The notes beneath the pieces are model-generated. The model ran no database searches and was not told the DNA's origin. It saw nothing but the letters and a program-made list of their open reading frames with translations. A stretch of DNA of 64,000 nucleotides from assembly GCF_003576375.1 (NCBI RefSeq), contig NZ_QWGE01000003.1, positions 496,001 to 560,000 on the forward strand, in the 5' to 3' direction. Of this stretch, positions 54,780 through 63,562 are shown one piece after another. This DNA comes from Pontibacter oryzae (GTDB lineage: Bacteria; Bacteroidota; Bacteroidia; Cytophagales; Hymenobacteraceae). The translations under genes were made by a program, and so were the position numbers. Within the stretch, counting starts at the first letter, position 1. Every line of letters begins with the position of its first letter.

Positions 54780-55514
54780 TCAGCGCGTAATACGCACGAG
54801 TTCTTCCCGTTCCATGCCACCTTCAATCTTCTCTGCCAGGATCATACCGATGCCCTTGGCGTAATACTTGTTTTCTGCAACATCGGGCTCCAGGGCAGTA
54901 TACTCCCTGGTCTTAACACAATGCCTGAAAGTACCTAAGCCAATCTCAACGGTGCTGTTCGTGTTGATGATCACAGCTTGGTCCTCAGCCTCTCCAAGGT
55001 AAAACTCCTGGTAATAAGGCACGCCTATATGGGCTTTTGGGTTGGCATACATAATAATGCCGGGCTGGGCACCGTCAACGCCTGCTTCCCATGATCCTGC
55101 TGTACTCACCTCACCGTCTTCATATGCTTTTGTATCTTCTCCAAAATACCACACATTGCCTTTGTTATCCTGGGCAAACCAATCGAAAGTGTCCTCTACC
55201 AAGTCGCCATCTTCATCAGTTGTCACCTCATGCACTACCCGGCAAGTTACACCCATAATCACCTTTGTATCGTGTGTTATCTCTACCTTAAGGTTCTCGG
55301 TCTCGGTTTCGCCATCTTCTACACTGGTATTTACATAGTAAAGCGTGTTTCCGGGTGTTAGCGGGAAATAGGGGTTATCAATAACTGCCGGGGTAAAGTT
55401 GCGCGGGTCTATTTGGCGGTCAGGTGGGAATGGATTAAATAAATCATCCTTGTTGCAGGACGGCAGGAGAAAAAGCAGGCATATCAACAAAAGAATTGAT
55501 GTGTTTATTTTCAT
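54780..55514 (-). CDS. Lipoprotein of unknown function
   Basis: A 244-residue lipoprotein with a signal ending in LLPSCNKDD (lipobox). The mature part is a beta-rich globular domain with the pattern DNPYFPLTPGNTLYYV near the start, a TFDWFAQDNKGNVWYFGED segment (in part) and a C-terminal KYYAKGIGMILAE. The pattern occurs in other bacteria as conserved hypothetical proteins. Secreted or surface location follows from the lipobox; the role is unknown. Confidence 0.8.
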   Translation of the reverse strand: MKINTSILLLICLLFLLPSCNKDDLFNPFPPDRQIDPRNFTPAVIDNPYFPLTPGNTLYYVNTSVEDGETETENLKVEITHDTKVIMGVTCRVVHEVTTDEDGDLVEDTFDWFAQDNKGNVWYFGEDTKAYEDGEVSTAGSWEAGVDGAQPGIIMYANPKAHIGVPYYQEFYLGEAEDQAVIINTNSTVEIGLGTFRHCVKTREYTALEPDVAENKYYAKGIGMILAEKIEGGMEREELVRITR

Positions 55515-55869
55515 AGGATTTGGACTTAGGGGGTTGCAAAGTATTTATCGGAGCCATAGTACTACTCTTCAGAAGTGAAGAAACGAGAGGATGCATAATG
55601 GCAGAGGCCTTCTGTCAGTCTAATTTAAAACGTCTGGTATATAATAATAGTTATTTATTTTTGTGAATAACCAATTTAAACGGGTTGGCTCCCTTTCACT
55701 ATAGTAAGGATCTAAAAGCTACTGACGACGCTCCAGTGGTACGATATAGAAGTATGATAAGCAAGAGGGTAAAGGAGAAAAGCAGAATATGTAGGGTTTG
55801 CGTTACCAGAGTATGGGCAAAATAAACCGGTGTTGGTAGTGAGACTAGGCTGTTATTGTACGGCCAGCA
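55515..55869. other. Spacer between two minus-strand genes
   Basis: This 355-bp spacer holds no gene. It is moderately AT-rich and must carry the promoter of the lipoprotein gene. An AATACTTTG word on the minus strand near 55550 is close to, but does not match, the TAnnTTTG element. Confidence 0.4.
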
Positions 55870-57726
55870 CTATAAATACCCTTTCGCCTGCAATTGAAAC
55901 AGCTCGGCGTATTTGCCGTTATGAGCCAGCAGTTCCTCATGAGAGCCAAGCTCTTTTAACTGGCCCTGCTCCAGAAACAGAATACGGTCGGCCATGCGTA
56001 CGGTAGAGAAGCGATGCGAGATAAGCACAGCTGTTTTGCCTGCAATAAGTTCGGAGAAGCGCAGGAAGACCTCATGCTCCGCGCGGGCATCCAGAGCAGA
56101 GGTAGGCTCATCAAGTATAAGTAGCTGCGCATCGCGCATATAGGCCCTTGCCAGCGCCACCTTCTGCCACTCTCCACCCGATAGGTCCACGCCATTGTTG
56201 AAGCGCTTGCCAAGCACCTGCTCATACTTATCCGGTAGGCGCTGGATGACAAGGTCTGCCAGGCTTTTCTGCGCCGAGCCTTGTATACGCTCCTTATCCA
56301 AAATATTACTGATTTGCCCGATAGCAATATTGTCGGAGGCTGTCATCTGAAAGCGTACGTAATCCTGGAAAATGATACCCACTTGGTGGCGCAGGTCGTT
56401 CAGGTCATATTCTCTCAGGTCTATGCCATCTAAAAGTATACGGCCCTCAGTAGGCTCATACAGCCTGGCCAAAAGCTTAACCAGCGTAGTTTTGCCTGCC
56501 CCATTCTCACCAACCAATGCCAGCTTCTCGCCTGCCCGTAAATGAAAAGACAGATGTCGCACCGCCCATTTTTCAGAGTTGTGGTACTTAAAGCCGACGC
56601 CCTCGAAGGTAAAGCCCTGCTTAATGGGGCGGGGGATGGGCAAGGGGTTCTCGGGTGGGGTTATTTGCGGCCTTAGCTCCAGGAAGTCGAACAGATCCTG
56701 TAAGTATAACGCACTCTCCGCAATCTGCGAGAAGCGCGTCATGATGCCTTGCAACAGGCTGCGCATGTTGCTGAACGAACCGGCCAGGAAGGTAAGGCTA
56801 CCCACTGTAATGGCTCCGGCCACCGTCTCGAAAAGTATAAAAACGTAAGCGCCGTAGTATGCCAGCGTGCCAATGGCTGAGAGCGCGCTGCCCCAGAAAG
56901 CACGCTTCATAGTAATGCCTTTATTTAGCAGATAATATTTATCAGACAGCTCTTTAAAGCGCCCAGCTAGAAAACCAGCCAGATTAAAAGTTTTGATTTC
57001 CTTGGCTGTTTCGTCGGAGGCACCAATGTAGCGGAGGTAGTCCAGCTCGCGGCGTTCGGGCGTCCAGGAGCGGGAGAGGGAGTAGCTGCGCTCGTTAAAG
57101 TGCGTCTCGCCTAGGAAGGATGGGATCACGGCTATCAGAAGTATAAGTATGAGCCAAGGGTTAAATGCAATTAGGCCCACGGCCAGAAAGCCAATCGTTA
57201 CCATATCCTGCAACTGCGACAGCACTTGCGACATAAGCACAACCCGGGTTACCGTTTGCCGCCGCGCGCGCTCCAGTTTATCGTAAAAAGTAGCATCCTC
57301 GAACTGGGCCAAATCCAACTTGGCGGCATGTTCTATCAGGGTTACGGAAGTACGGTTCGAGAAAAGGTCGCCTAGCAGGCTATCCACCAGTGTGATACCG
57401 CGGTTAATAATGTCGGAAATTACAGCCAGGCCAAGTTCTATGGCCACCAGCGTCCAGAGGTATGTTAGGTTTTGGTCTCCGGTAACATCAATCAGCCGAA
57501 TTACTTCATCAATAATCAGTTTGCCAACATAAAGCATCGATAAAGGGATAGCAGCCTTTACCAAGCGGAGGAGCAGGTTTGTAACGGTTAGGCTAGGGCT
57601 GGTGCTCCATATAAGCCGGAAAAATTTGGGTAGGTTCTTGAGCGCGCCCATTTGCTCGCGCAGGCTTTTTTTGTCCTTATCGGTTTGGTTTATACTTGCT
57701 CTGGCTCCTTTGTTCGCTTTATCCAT
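55870..57726 (-). CDS. ABC exporter, fused membrane and ATPase domains
   Basis: A 618-residue half-transporter that should work as a homodimer. The membrane domain (about 35-340) has six helices. The ATPase domain has Walker A GENGAGKTTL (about 411-420), Q-loop IIFQDYVRF, signature LSGGEWQKVALARA (about 520-533), Walker B LLILDEPTSALD (about 541-552) and H-loop LISHRF. The basic N-terminal tail is typical of a cytoplasmic extension. The substrate may be a lipid, peptide or drug; nothing in the neighbourhood settles this. Confidence 0.9.
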   Translation of the reverse strand: MDKANKGARASINQTDKDKKSLREQMGALKNLPKFFRLIWSTSPSLTVTNLLLRLVKAAIPLSMLYVGKLIIDEVIRLIDVTGDQNLTYLWTLVAIELGLAVISDIINRGITLVDSLLGDLFSNRTSVTLIEHAAKLDLAQFEDATFYDKLERARRQTVTRVVLMSQVLSQLQDMVTIGFLAVGLIAFNPWLILILLIAVIPSFLGETHFNERSYSLSRSWTPERRELDYLRYIGASDETAKEIKTFNLAGFLAGRFKELSDKYYLLNKGITMKRAFWGSALSAIGTLAYYGAYVFILFETVAGAITVGSLTFLAGSFSNMRSLLQGIMTRFSQIAESALYLQDLFDFLELRPQITPPENPLPIPRPIKQGFTFEGVGFKYHNSEKWAVRHLSFHLRAGEKLALVGENGAGKTTLVKLLARLYEPTEGRILLDGIDLREYDLNDLRHQVGIIFQDYVRFQMTASDNIAIGQISNILDKERIQGSAQKSLADLVIQRLPDKYEQVLGKRFNNGVDLSGGEWQKVALARAYMRDAQLLILDEPTSALDARAEHEVFLRFSELIAGKTAVLISHRFSTVRMADRILFLEQGQLKELGSHEELLAHNGKYAELFQLQAKGYL

Positions 57727-57896
57727 GCTCTAATTTACACTTTTGGGCGCATCACTCCGATATAGCTATACAAGCAGGAGGGTAATTTGTTTGTGTGTGG
57801 CAAGTTTTAGTGCAATTTTATGGGCAAGAATATATTTGGATAACACAATTCATATTATATTTAGAAGATCAAATAATTCCCAGTTAGTACAAGCGC

Positions 57897-60503
57897 ATGA
57901 CACACCTTTACACTGAAAACAAACGCAAAGCATTTCTTCTTTTGGCCTTGCTGTTCGGGCTGATATGGCAGGCCCACGCCAGCGCCCCGAAAAATCTGAA
58001 AGTTACCCCGGAGCCGGGCTGGGCCATAAAGCTGCCGGCACGCACCACTACCAAAATCAACCCAGACCACGTAAACGGAGGCTATCATTACCTGCTCACC
58101 AACGTGCAGTACGAGCTAGCTCTGCAGGAAACGTACCACCAGTATACATACAAACTGCTGACTGAGGAAGGCGTGCAGAACTCCTCAGAGATCAGGCTTA
58201 ACTTCGACCCCAACTACGAGCAACTGCTCTTGCATAAAGTGCAGGTATGGCGCAACGGGAAGGCCATAAACAAGCTGGACCTGGCAAAAGTAAAGGTGAT
58301 ACAGCGCGAGGAAGGCATGGACGCCGGCATCTACGATGAAAGCCTGACAGCCATACTTGTGCTCGACGACATCCGGGTAGGCGACGTAATAGACTATGCC
58401 TATACTTCCAAGGGCTACAACCCCGTGTTCGGGGGCAAGTTCTTCACGGGTTTTAACCTGCAGCAGTACGACCCCGTGGATGAGCTACTGGTAAGTATGG
58501 TTGTGCCGCAGGGGCGCAAGCTGCAGTTTAAGTACCACCTGGATGCCCGCAAACCCGAAACCTCCACATCCAACGGAAAAACAAGCTATACCTGGCACCT
58601 GAAAAACCTGCCCGCCACCAAAATGGATAACAACCTGCCCGACTGGTATGACCCTTACCCCGGTGTGTATGTGTCGGAATTTAAGAGCTGGCAGGAAGTG
58701 GCACGGTGGGCGCTGCCGCTGTTCGAGGTGAAGGAAGCGCCCTCTAAAAAGCTGCAGGCCAAGATTGATAGTATAAAAGCAAGTACAGGCAGCGACGAGG
58801 GTCGTGTAGAGGCTGCGCTGCATTTCGTGCAGGACGAGGTGCGCTACTTGGGCTACGAGGCGGGCATTGGCGGGTACAAGCCGCACATGCCCAACCAGGT
58901 GTTCGCTAACCGCTTCGGCGATTGCAAGGACAAGGCGCTGCTGCTGGCCTACATGCTGCGGCAGATGAACATAAAAGCCAGCCCGGCGCTGGTTAACACC
59001 ACGTTGGATGGGCACATCAGCAACCTGCTTCCCTCGCCGAGCGCGTTTAACCACTGCGTAGTGCGTGTAGAGCTTTTGGGCGGAAAAACATACTGGTACG
59101 ATGCCACCATTAGCAAGCAGCGCGGCAGCTACAACAATATTTACATGCCGGCTTACGGCAAGGCACTGTTACTGGCCCCTGGCACCAAAACGCTGGCCGC
59201 AGTGTCGGGGCCGGTTACAGAGGGGCCAACCGTAAAGGTGCGCGAGATCTATTCTATCGATAAGGTTGAGAATGATGTGGTGCTGGAAGTCCGGACGGAG
59301 TATAGCGGTGCTGAGGCCGATTACCAGCGCAGCAGCTTTGCCACCACCAGCATGTCCGACATCGAGAAAAACTACCTCAACTTCTACGCCAACGCCTACC
59401 CTGAAATTGAGTTTGCCGATAACCTGCGCTTCGAGGATAACGAGCTGGATAACATATTCACCGTGATCGAGAAGTATAGCATACCCGGTTTCTGGCAGCC
59501 GCAGCACGCCAACGAGGATGTGCTGGAAGCCTGGTTCTCGCCGTTGGTATTTAATGGCTACATAAGCCGTTTGCAAAGCAGCAAGCGCACCATGCCTATG
59601 GCCCTGAACCACCCGGTGCACGTGGAGCAAAGTATAAAAGTGCTGTTACCACAGGCCTGGCCCCTGGATAACCAAGACCAGGAGATAGACGATGAAGCCT
59701 TTTGGTACAGCCGTAAGATTGCTTACAGCTCCAAAGGCACCGAGCTTAACATTGACCTGGCTTACCGCTCTAAGCAGGATTTCGTTAGCCCGGAAGCCAC
59801 TGCCACCTACCTGCGCAACCAAAAGGCCATGGTTGACAACATGGTGTATGGCCTGACGTTTAACAAGGGCCTTGTGGATAGCATTAGCGACTTTAAATTT
59901 AGCTGGACGGTAGGCATCATGTCGTTGTTAACATTGGTGCTGCTTGGCTTCGGGGCCTACAAGCTATACTTCTGGGACCCGGCACCAGTTGGCGGTGAGC
60001 TGCCCTATGGCGGCGAGAGCCTGGGTGGCTGGGTAATCGTGCCCTTGCTGGGGCTTATTTTCACGCCATTTTCAGTTATCGTCTCTTTTATTTCGGAGGG
60101 CTACTTTAACGCCAACCTATGGGAGAATATTTCCGGCAACGGGTCAGGTGCGTTTCTAGTTGGTGCAGAGATGGCGTTTAATCTGGCGCTGCTGGCCTTT
60201 AGCGGGCTTTTGATTACGCTATACTTAAAGCGGCGCTCCAGTGTGCCAAAATTAATGGTTGCCTTTTACGTGAGCAGGCTGGCATTTATGCTTCTCGAAC
60301 TTGCGCTTACCTCCGCTTGGGGTATTGGTGTAGCAAATGAGAAATTCGGCTCCAACCTGTTAGGCACTTTTGCCGGCGTCGCGATTTGGGTGCCATACTT
60401 CCTGCTTTCGTCCAGGGTAAAATCAACCTTCGTGGAGCGCCTGTACCCGCAGCACGAGGAGGTGTATGCCGAAGAAGAGGAGGAACAGGCCGCAGTGCGC
60501 TAA
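57897..60503 (+). CDS. DUF3857-transglutaminase-DUF2569 fusion protein
   Basis: An 868-residue protein. A signal peptide (about 12-28) leads to a DUF3857 beta domain (about 55-230), a transglutaminase-like cysteine protease fold with the triad C343 (FGDCKDK), H386 (FNHC) and D402 (YDAT), then a beta-rich linker and a C-terminal membrane domain (from about 665) with the DUF2569 pattern GGWVIVPLLGLIFTPF and four helices. The triad is intact, so it is probably a protease or peptide-crosslinking enzyme acting in the periplasm while anchored in the membrane. The very charged end (EEVYAEEEEEQ) is cytoplasmic. Confidence 0.86.
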   Translation: MTHLYTENKRKAFLLLALLFGLIWQAHASAPKNLKVTPEPGWAIKLPARTTTKINPDHVNGGYHYLLTNVQYELALQETYHQYTYKLLTEEGVQNSSEIRLNFDPNYEQLLLHKVQVWRNGKAINKLDLAKVKVIQREEGMDAGIYDESLTAILVLDDIRVGDVIDYAYTSKGYNPVFGGKFFTGFNLQQYDPVDELLVSMVVPQGRKLQFKYHLDARKPETSTSNGKTSYTWHLKNLPATKMDNNLPDWYDPYPGVYVSEFKSWQEVARWALPLFEVKEAPSKKLQAKIDSIKASTGSDEGRVEAALHFVQDEVRYLGYEAGIGGYKPHMPNQVFANRFGDCKDKALLLAYMLRQMNIKASPALVNTTLDGHISNLLPSPSAFNHCVVRVELLGGKTYWYDATISKQRGSYNNIYMPAYGKALLLAPGTKTLAAVSGPVTEGPTVKVREIYSIDKVENDVVLEVRTEYSGAEADYQRSSFATTSMSDIEKNYLNFYANAYPEIEFADNLRFEDNELDNIFTVIEKYSIPGFWQPQHANEDVLEAWFSPLVFNGYISRLQSSKRTMPMALNHPVHVEQSIKVLLPQAWPLDNQDQEIDDEAFWYSRKIAYSSKGTELNIDLAYRSKQDFVSPEATATYLRNQKAMVDNMVYGLTFNKGLVDSISDFKFSWTVGIMSLLTLVLLGFGAYKLYFWDPAPVGGELPYGGESLGGWVIVPLLGLIFTPFSVIVSFISEGYFNANLWENISGNGSGAFLVGAEMAFNLALLAFSGLLITLYLKRRSSVPKLMVAFYVSRLAFMLLELALTSAWGIGVANEKFGSNLLGTFAGVAIWVPYFLLSSRVKSTFVERLYPQHEEVYAEEEEEQAAVR

Positions 60504-60543
60504 AAATCAAGTATACTTACCAAGCTAATCACTTACCACAAAC

Positions 60544-61389
60544 ATGAATATTATTGACTTAACGCACAGCAAACGTATGCTGCTGTTACTTACGGGCGTT
60601 GTTTTCTGTGCCCTGCTGCCCGCCCACGCGCAAACAAAACAAGTAAGGTACCTCAGCGAAACCCAAAAGGAAGTACCGGCCTCAGAAGCATACTTTATCG
60701 ATGTAAAGGAAATAAACGAAGCCGGGGGCGGTACCCGGACGCGCTTTCTGGCAAAGGACAGCACAAAGGTGCACCAGCTTACCTACAGCAACTTTGAGGG
60801 TGGTAAAGAGAACCTCGGCCATCTGAACGGGCCTTACTCGGAGTGGCATGAAAGCGGCCATTTCAAGATTAAAGCCAGCTACGAAAACAACAAACTCAAC
60901 GGCGAGTACAGCGCGTGGTACGACAGTGGCCAGTTACAATACACGTGCAAGTATAAAAACAACATGGTCCAGGATACGCTGGTAGGTTATTTTGAGTCAG
61001 GGAAAGTGCGCCGCATAGAGATTTACGAGCAGGGCAAGGTAGTTTCCGGCAAGGTATACAACGAGGCCGGTGCCGAGCTAAGCTATTTCCCGATGCGGGA
61101 GATGCCGGTGTTTCCCGGCGGCGAGCAAGCAATGCTGCGTTGGCTGGCCACCAATATAAAATACCCCAAAAGCACCCGCAAGGCAAAAGTGCAGGGTTTG
61201 GTTTTAGTGAGCTACGTGGTGAATGAGCAGGGTAAGTTAGAAAACATTGAGCTTATTAAAGGCATACACCCCGATGCCGATGCCGAGGCGTTGCGCGTGA
61301 TCCATACTATGCTGGTATGGATAGCGGGAAAGTATGAGGGTGAGGCCGTTCCGGTGCATTATACCTTGCCCATCCGGTTCAGTTTGTAG
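60544..61389 (+). CDS. MORN-repeat TonB-type protein
   Basis: A 281-residue protein. A signal or anchor segment lies at about 10-28 (LLLLTGVVFCALLPAHAQ). Residues about 85-170 carry several MORN-like repeats (LNGPYSEWHESG, LNGEYSAWYDSG and DTLVGYFESGKV). The C-terminal ~95 residues match the TonB C-terminal domain (FPGGEQAMLRWLATNIKYP, then VQGLVLVSYVVNEQGK). Such fusions are common in Bacteroidota; a role as energy transducer for an outer-membrane receptor is possible, but many of them are not true TonB. It lies 40 bp after the fusion protease gene, so co-transcription is likely. Confidence 0.87.
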   Translation: MNIIDLTHSKRMLLLLTGVVFCALLPAHAQTKQVRYLSETQKEVPASEAYFIDVKEINEAGGGTRTRFLAKDSTKVHQLTYSNFEGGKENLGHLNGPYSEWHESGHFKIKASYENNKLNGEYSAWYDSGQLQYTCKYKNNMVQDTLVGYFESGKVRRIEIYEQGKVVSGKVYNEAGAELSYFPMREMPVFPGGEQAMLRWLATNIKYPKSTRKAKVQGLVLVSYVVNEQGKLENIELIKGIHPDADAEALRVIHTMLVWIAGKYEGEAVPVHYTLPIRFSL

Positions 61390-61448
61390 CCTGCGTTTTA
61401 TACTTTCCTGGTATCCGAAACTGCCCATATCCAGTATGATACCCTACT

Positions 61449-61907
61449 ATGACACGGTATCTGCTGTTTTTCCTGACGGGCGTTGCTACGGCAACGGTAA
61501 TATTATTCTTTAGAGGCTATGTATCGGTGCCGCACAATGTATACTCGGATGTGGCGCTTCGGGCTGGCATGATTCTTTTTGGGCTAACCTCCTGGCTTAC
61601 GCTGTTCCGCATAAAGGCTGGTGCGCTACTGGCGCTGTTAAGTTCGCTGGCTATAAGCCCGTGGCTGGTGCGTGTGGGGCTGCGGGTTTGGGATGCAAGT
61701 ATAGATGCGCCGCAGGCAGTGCAGTTCGTGCACCTGGGCGTGTCGGTGCTGGTGTTTCTCTCGCTGCTAGTTAGTGTACGGTATGTCTTTAGCCGTGGCT
61801 CCTGGCGCTCCGGCACGGCAGCGCCGGGCTTTGTGCTGAAACTCATACTTGCCGCCATTCCGCTGGCTATACTTACCACCTGGTTCCTGGTGATGGATAA
61901 AGTATAG
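61449..61907 (+). CDS. Small integral membrane protein, unknown function
   Basis: A 152-residue protein with four hydrophobic segments (about 3-20, 35-55, 60-78 and 90-110, with a further one at the C-terminus) and short charged loops. No family recognised. It lies 59 bp after the MORN-TonB gene and before a terminator, so it may be the last gene of that transcription unit. Confidence 0.72.
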   Translation: MTRYLLFFLTGVATATVILFFRGYVSVPHNVYSDVALRAGMILFGLTSWLTLFRIKAGALLALLSSLAISPWLVRVGLRVWDASIDAPQAVQFVHLGVSVLVFLSLLVSVRYVFSRGSWRSGTAAPGFVLKLILAAIPLAILTTWFLVMDKV

Positions 61908-61920
61908 GCTATAAAATGAG

Positions 61921-62171
61921 AAAAGCCCCGCCATTTAATGACGGGGCTTTCTCTCACCTTAAAACAAACTAAACTAATCTAAACTTTATCTAACCTTATC
62001 TTTAGTAATAATACATCGCGTTTGGGGCGGCATTTCAGGTTTTAATCCTTTTCTGCCAACGAACTAATGGTGCACCACTGAATAAATCCTGAAAATTTTT
62101 CCAGCTCCGGCTTGTGTGTTAATTTAGTGTTAACTATATTAGCCTTCCGGTATAGTGTACCCCTTAATTCG
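61921..62171 (-). ncRNA. Candidate structured non-coding RNA (about 250 nt)
   Basis: A complete Bacteroidota-style promoter on the minus strand (TTTG at 62202-62205, an 18-bp spacer, then TAATTTTG at 62176-62183) points into a gene-free stretch that ends in a terminator at 61922-61950. The predicted RNA starts near 62171, has no long reading frame (longest short frame about 15 codons) and can fold into hairpins, including CTATACC-GGAA-GG...TATAG near its 5' end. It could be a 6S-like or other regulatory RNA; the identity is unknown. Confidence 0.45.
61922..61950. terminator. Bidirectional terminator
   Basis: A 9-bp stem AAAGCCCCG (61922-61930) with CGGGGCTTT (61942-61950) around an 11-nt loop. 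It ends the plus-strand small membrane gene and the minus-strand RNA candidate. Confidence 0.85.
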
Positions 62172-62175
62172 GGTG

Positions 62176-62206
62176 CAAAATTACTCCTTTGTTTTCTTTT
62201 CCAAAA
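62176..62206 (-). promoter_or_regulatory. Two-element Bacteroidota promoter (minus strand)
   Basis: TTTTG (-33 element) and TAATTTTG (-7 element) are separated by 18 bp, close to the known Bacteroidota housekeeping promoter. It is the only promoter in the window where both elements are clear. Confidence 0.6.
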
Positions 62207-62419
62207 GGAAAATCATAAAAGATTTTCTGCCACTCCGCTATATTCTCTGCTTTGCCAAGTTAACCTTTTGATTTAAAGGAAGTTGCTCCTGTGAAATATT
62301 TTCAAATTTTACAGAATCGGCCATCGATTTTCAGCCAAAGCCCCTCGGTTGATGTATAAACTTTGATAACAGAGTCTAAAGCATCGCTAAAAACCAACAG
62401 TAAAGAGGCCCGAAAAAGA

Positions 62420-62449
62420 AAAAGCAGGGTATGAGCCCTGCTTTTATAG
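62420..62449. terminator. Terminator after ATP-grasp gene
   Basis: A perfect 10-bp stem (AAAAGCAGGG with CCCTGCTTTT) and 6-nt loop, just downstream of the minus-strand ATP-grasp gene. Confidence 0.88.
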
Positions 62450-62471
62450 AATAGATTTGGTGGTGTGCTGC

Positions 62472-63521
62472 CTAAATCATAGCCACAGTTTTATTGCTCA
62501 CCTGCACACCATACGTTTTTTTGTAATGTACTTTGCGCTCAAGGGCCTCAATAATCGGCTCTGAAAAGTCTACACCCTCTAGTTCGCTGGCATCGGGCAG
62601 AGCGCCGGGGCTGAACACGTTTATCTCCATCAGCTTGTCGCCCACTATATCTAAGCCTACCAAGAACATGCCATCCTGTATTAGCTTGGGTTTTACCAGT
62701 TCTACCAAATCGAGCATGCGCTGATCTACTTTGGCATGCTGGGCAGAGCCCCCGGCGTGCATGTTGCTTCTGATGTCGTCTTTGCTGTTTACACGGCGGA
62801 TAGCGCAGTACTTGCCTTTATGCTGCAGTGCCTCGCCGTTCATCACAAACAGGCGCACGTCGCCTTCCGTGGCCTCTGGCAGGTACTCCTGGGCAATCAC
62901 GTAGCCATCGCGGCTGATGGCCTCCACAATCTGATTCAGGTTAGTAGAGTCATTCTTCTTCACCATAAACACGCCTGAGCCGCCAGAGCCTTGCAGGGGC
63001 TTCAGGATGATATTGTTCTTCTGCTCGTTAAAGAACTGCTTAATCTCGTCTTTGTCGCGGGTGATGAGTGTACGCGGGCGCACTGCCTCCGGGAAGTGCT
63101 GAAAATACATCTTGTTCACGGCATCGGATAGCTTGGTCGGGTCGTTTAGCACGATCACGCCATGGCGCAAGGCCAGCTGGCCGAAAATAATGCCGGCGTT
63201 CTGGGCCCAGGCGCGGCCCTCGCCCTCAGAAGACGGGTCGTTGCGGAGCATGAGCACATCCAGGTCAGGGGCGGTAACACGTACTCTATTTACTTTCTCC
63301 CCCTGTATTGCCTCCAAGTAGGTGGTGCAGGATTTATACTTGTGCTTCGGGTCGGCTTGCACGGCCTCGGCACCCATGTATCCATCGGGGTAATAGGCCA
63401 GGTCGCCAACACCCATCAGGTACACGGTGTGGCCCTTGTTGTGCATGCGCTGCGCCAGGAAAATGGTGGTGTAAGATGCTTTCTCGGTATTTATATCGTT
63501 TACTACAAATCCTATCGTCAT
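62472..63521 (-). CDS. Glutathione-synthetase-like ATP-grasp ligase
   Basis: A 349-residue ATP-grasp enzyme of the prokaryotic glutathione synthetase type. Visible motifs: the N-terminal VNDINTEKASYTT region, ATP-binding KPLQGSGGSGVF (about 174-185), EATEGDVRLFVMNGE, RSNMHAGGSA, and the metal-binding DLMEIN-type end VGLDIVGDKLMEINVFSPG (about 284-302). Instead of making glutathione it may join a peptide to another amino acid, because its neighbour is a DUF1704 protein, a pair known in other bacteria. It lies 41 bp downstream of that gene on the same strand. Confidence 0.85.
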   Translation of the reverse strand: MTIGFVVNDINTEKASYTTIFLAQRMHNKGHTVYLMGVGDLAYYPDGYMGAEAVQADPKHKYKSCTTYLEAIQGEKVNRVRVTAPDLDVLMLRNDPSSEGEGRAWAQNAGIIFGQLALRHGVIVLNDPTKLSDAVNKMYFQHFPEAVRPRTLITRDKDEIKQFFNEQKNNIILKPLQGSGGSGVFMVKKNDSTNLNQIVEAISRDGYVIAQEYLPEATEGDVRLFVMNGEALQHKGKYCAIRRVNSKDDIRSNMHAGGSAQHAKVDQRMLDLVELVKPKLIQDGMFLVGLDIVGDKLMEINVFSPGALPDASELEGVDFSEPIIEALERKVHYKKTYGVQVSNKTVAMI

Positions 63522-63562
63522 GGGGTGGTTTTTATACTTAGGTTGATAATGCGGTTGGAAGA

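Noticed and set aside
62100..62171. SRP RNA (4.5S) because of a CCGGAAGG word
   Set aside because: The conserved AGCA after the GGAA tetraloop and the flanking helix pattern are missing; only the tetraloop hairpin is shared.
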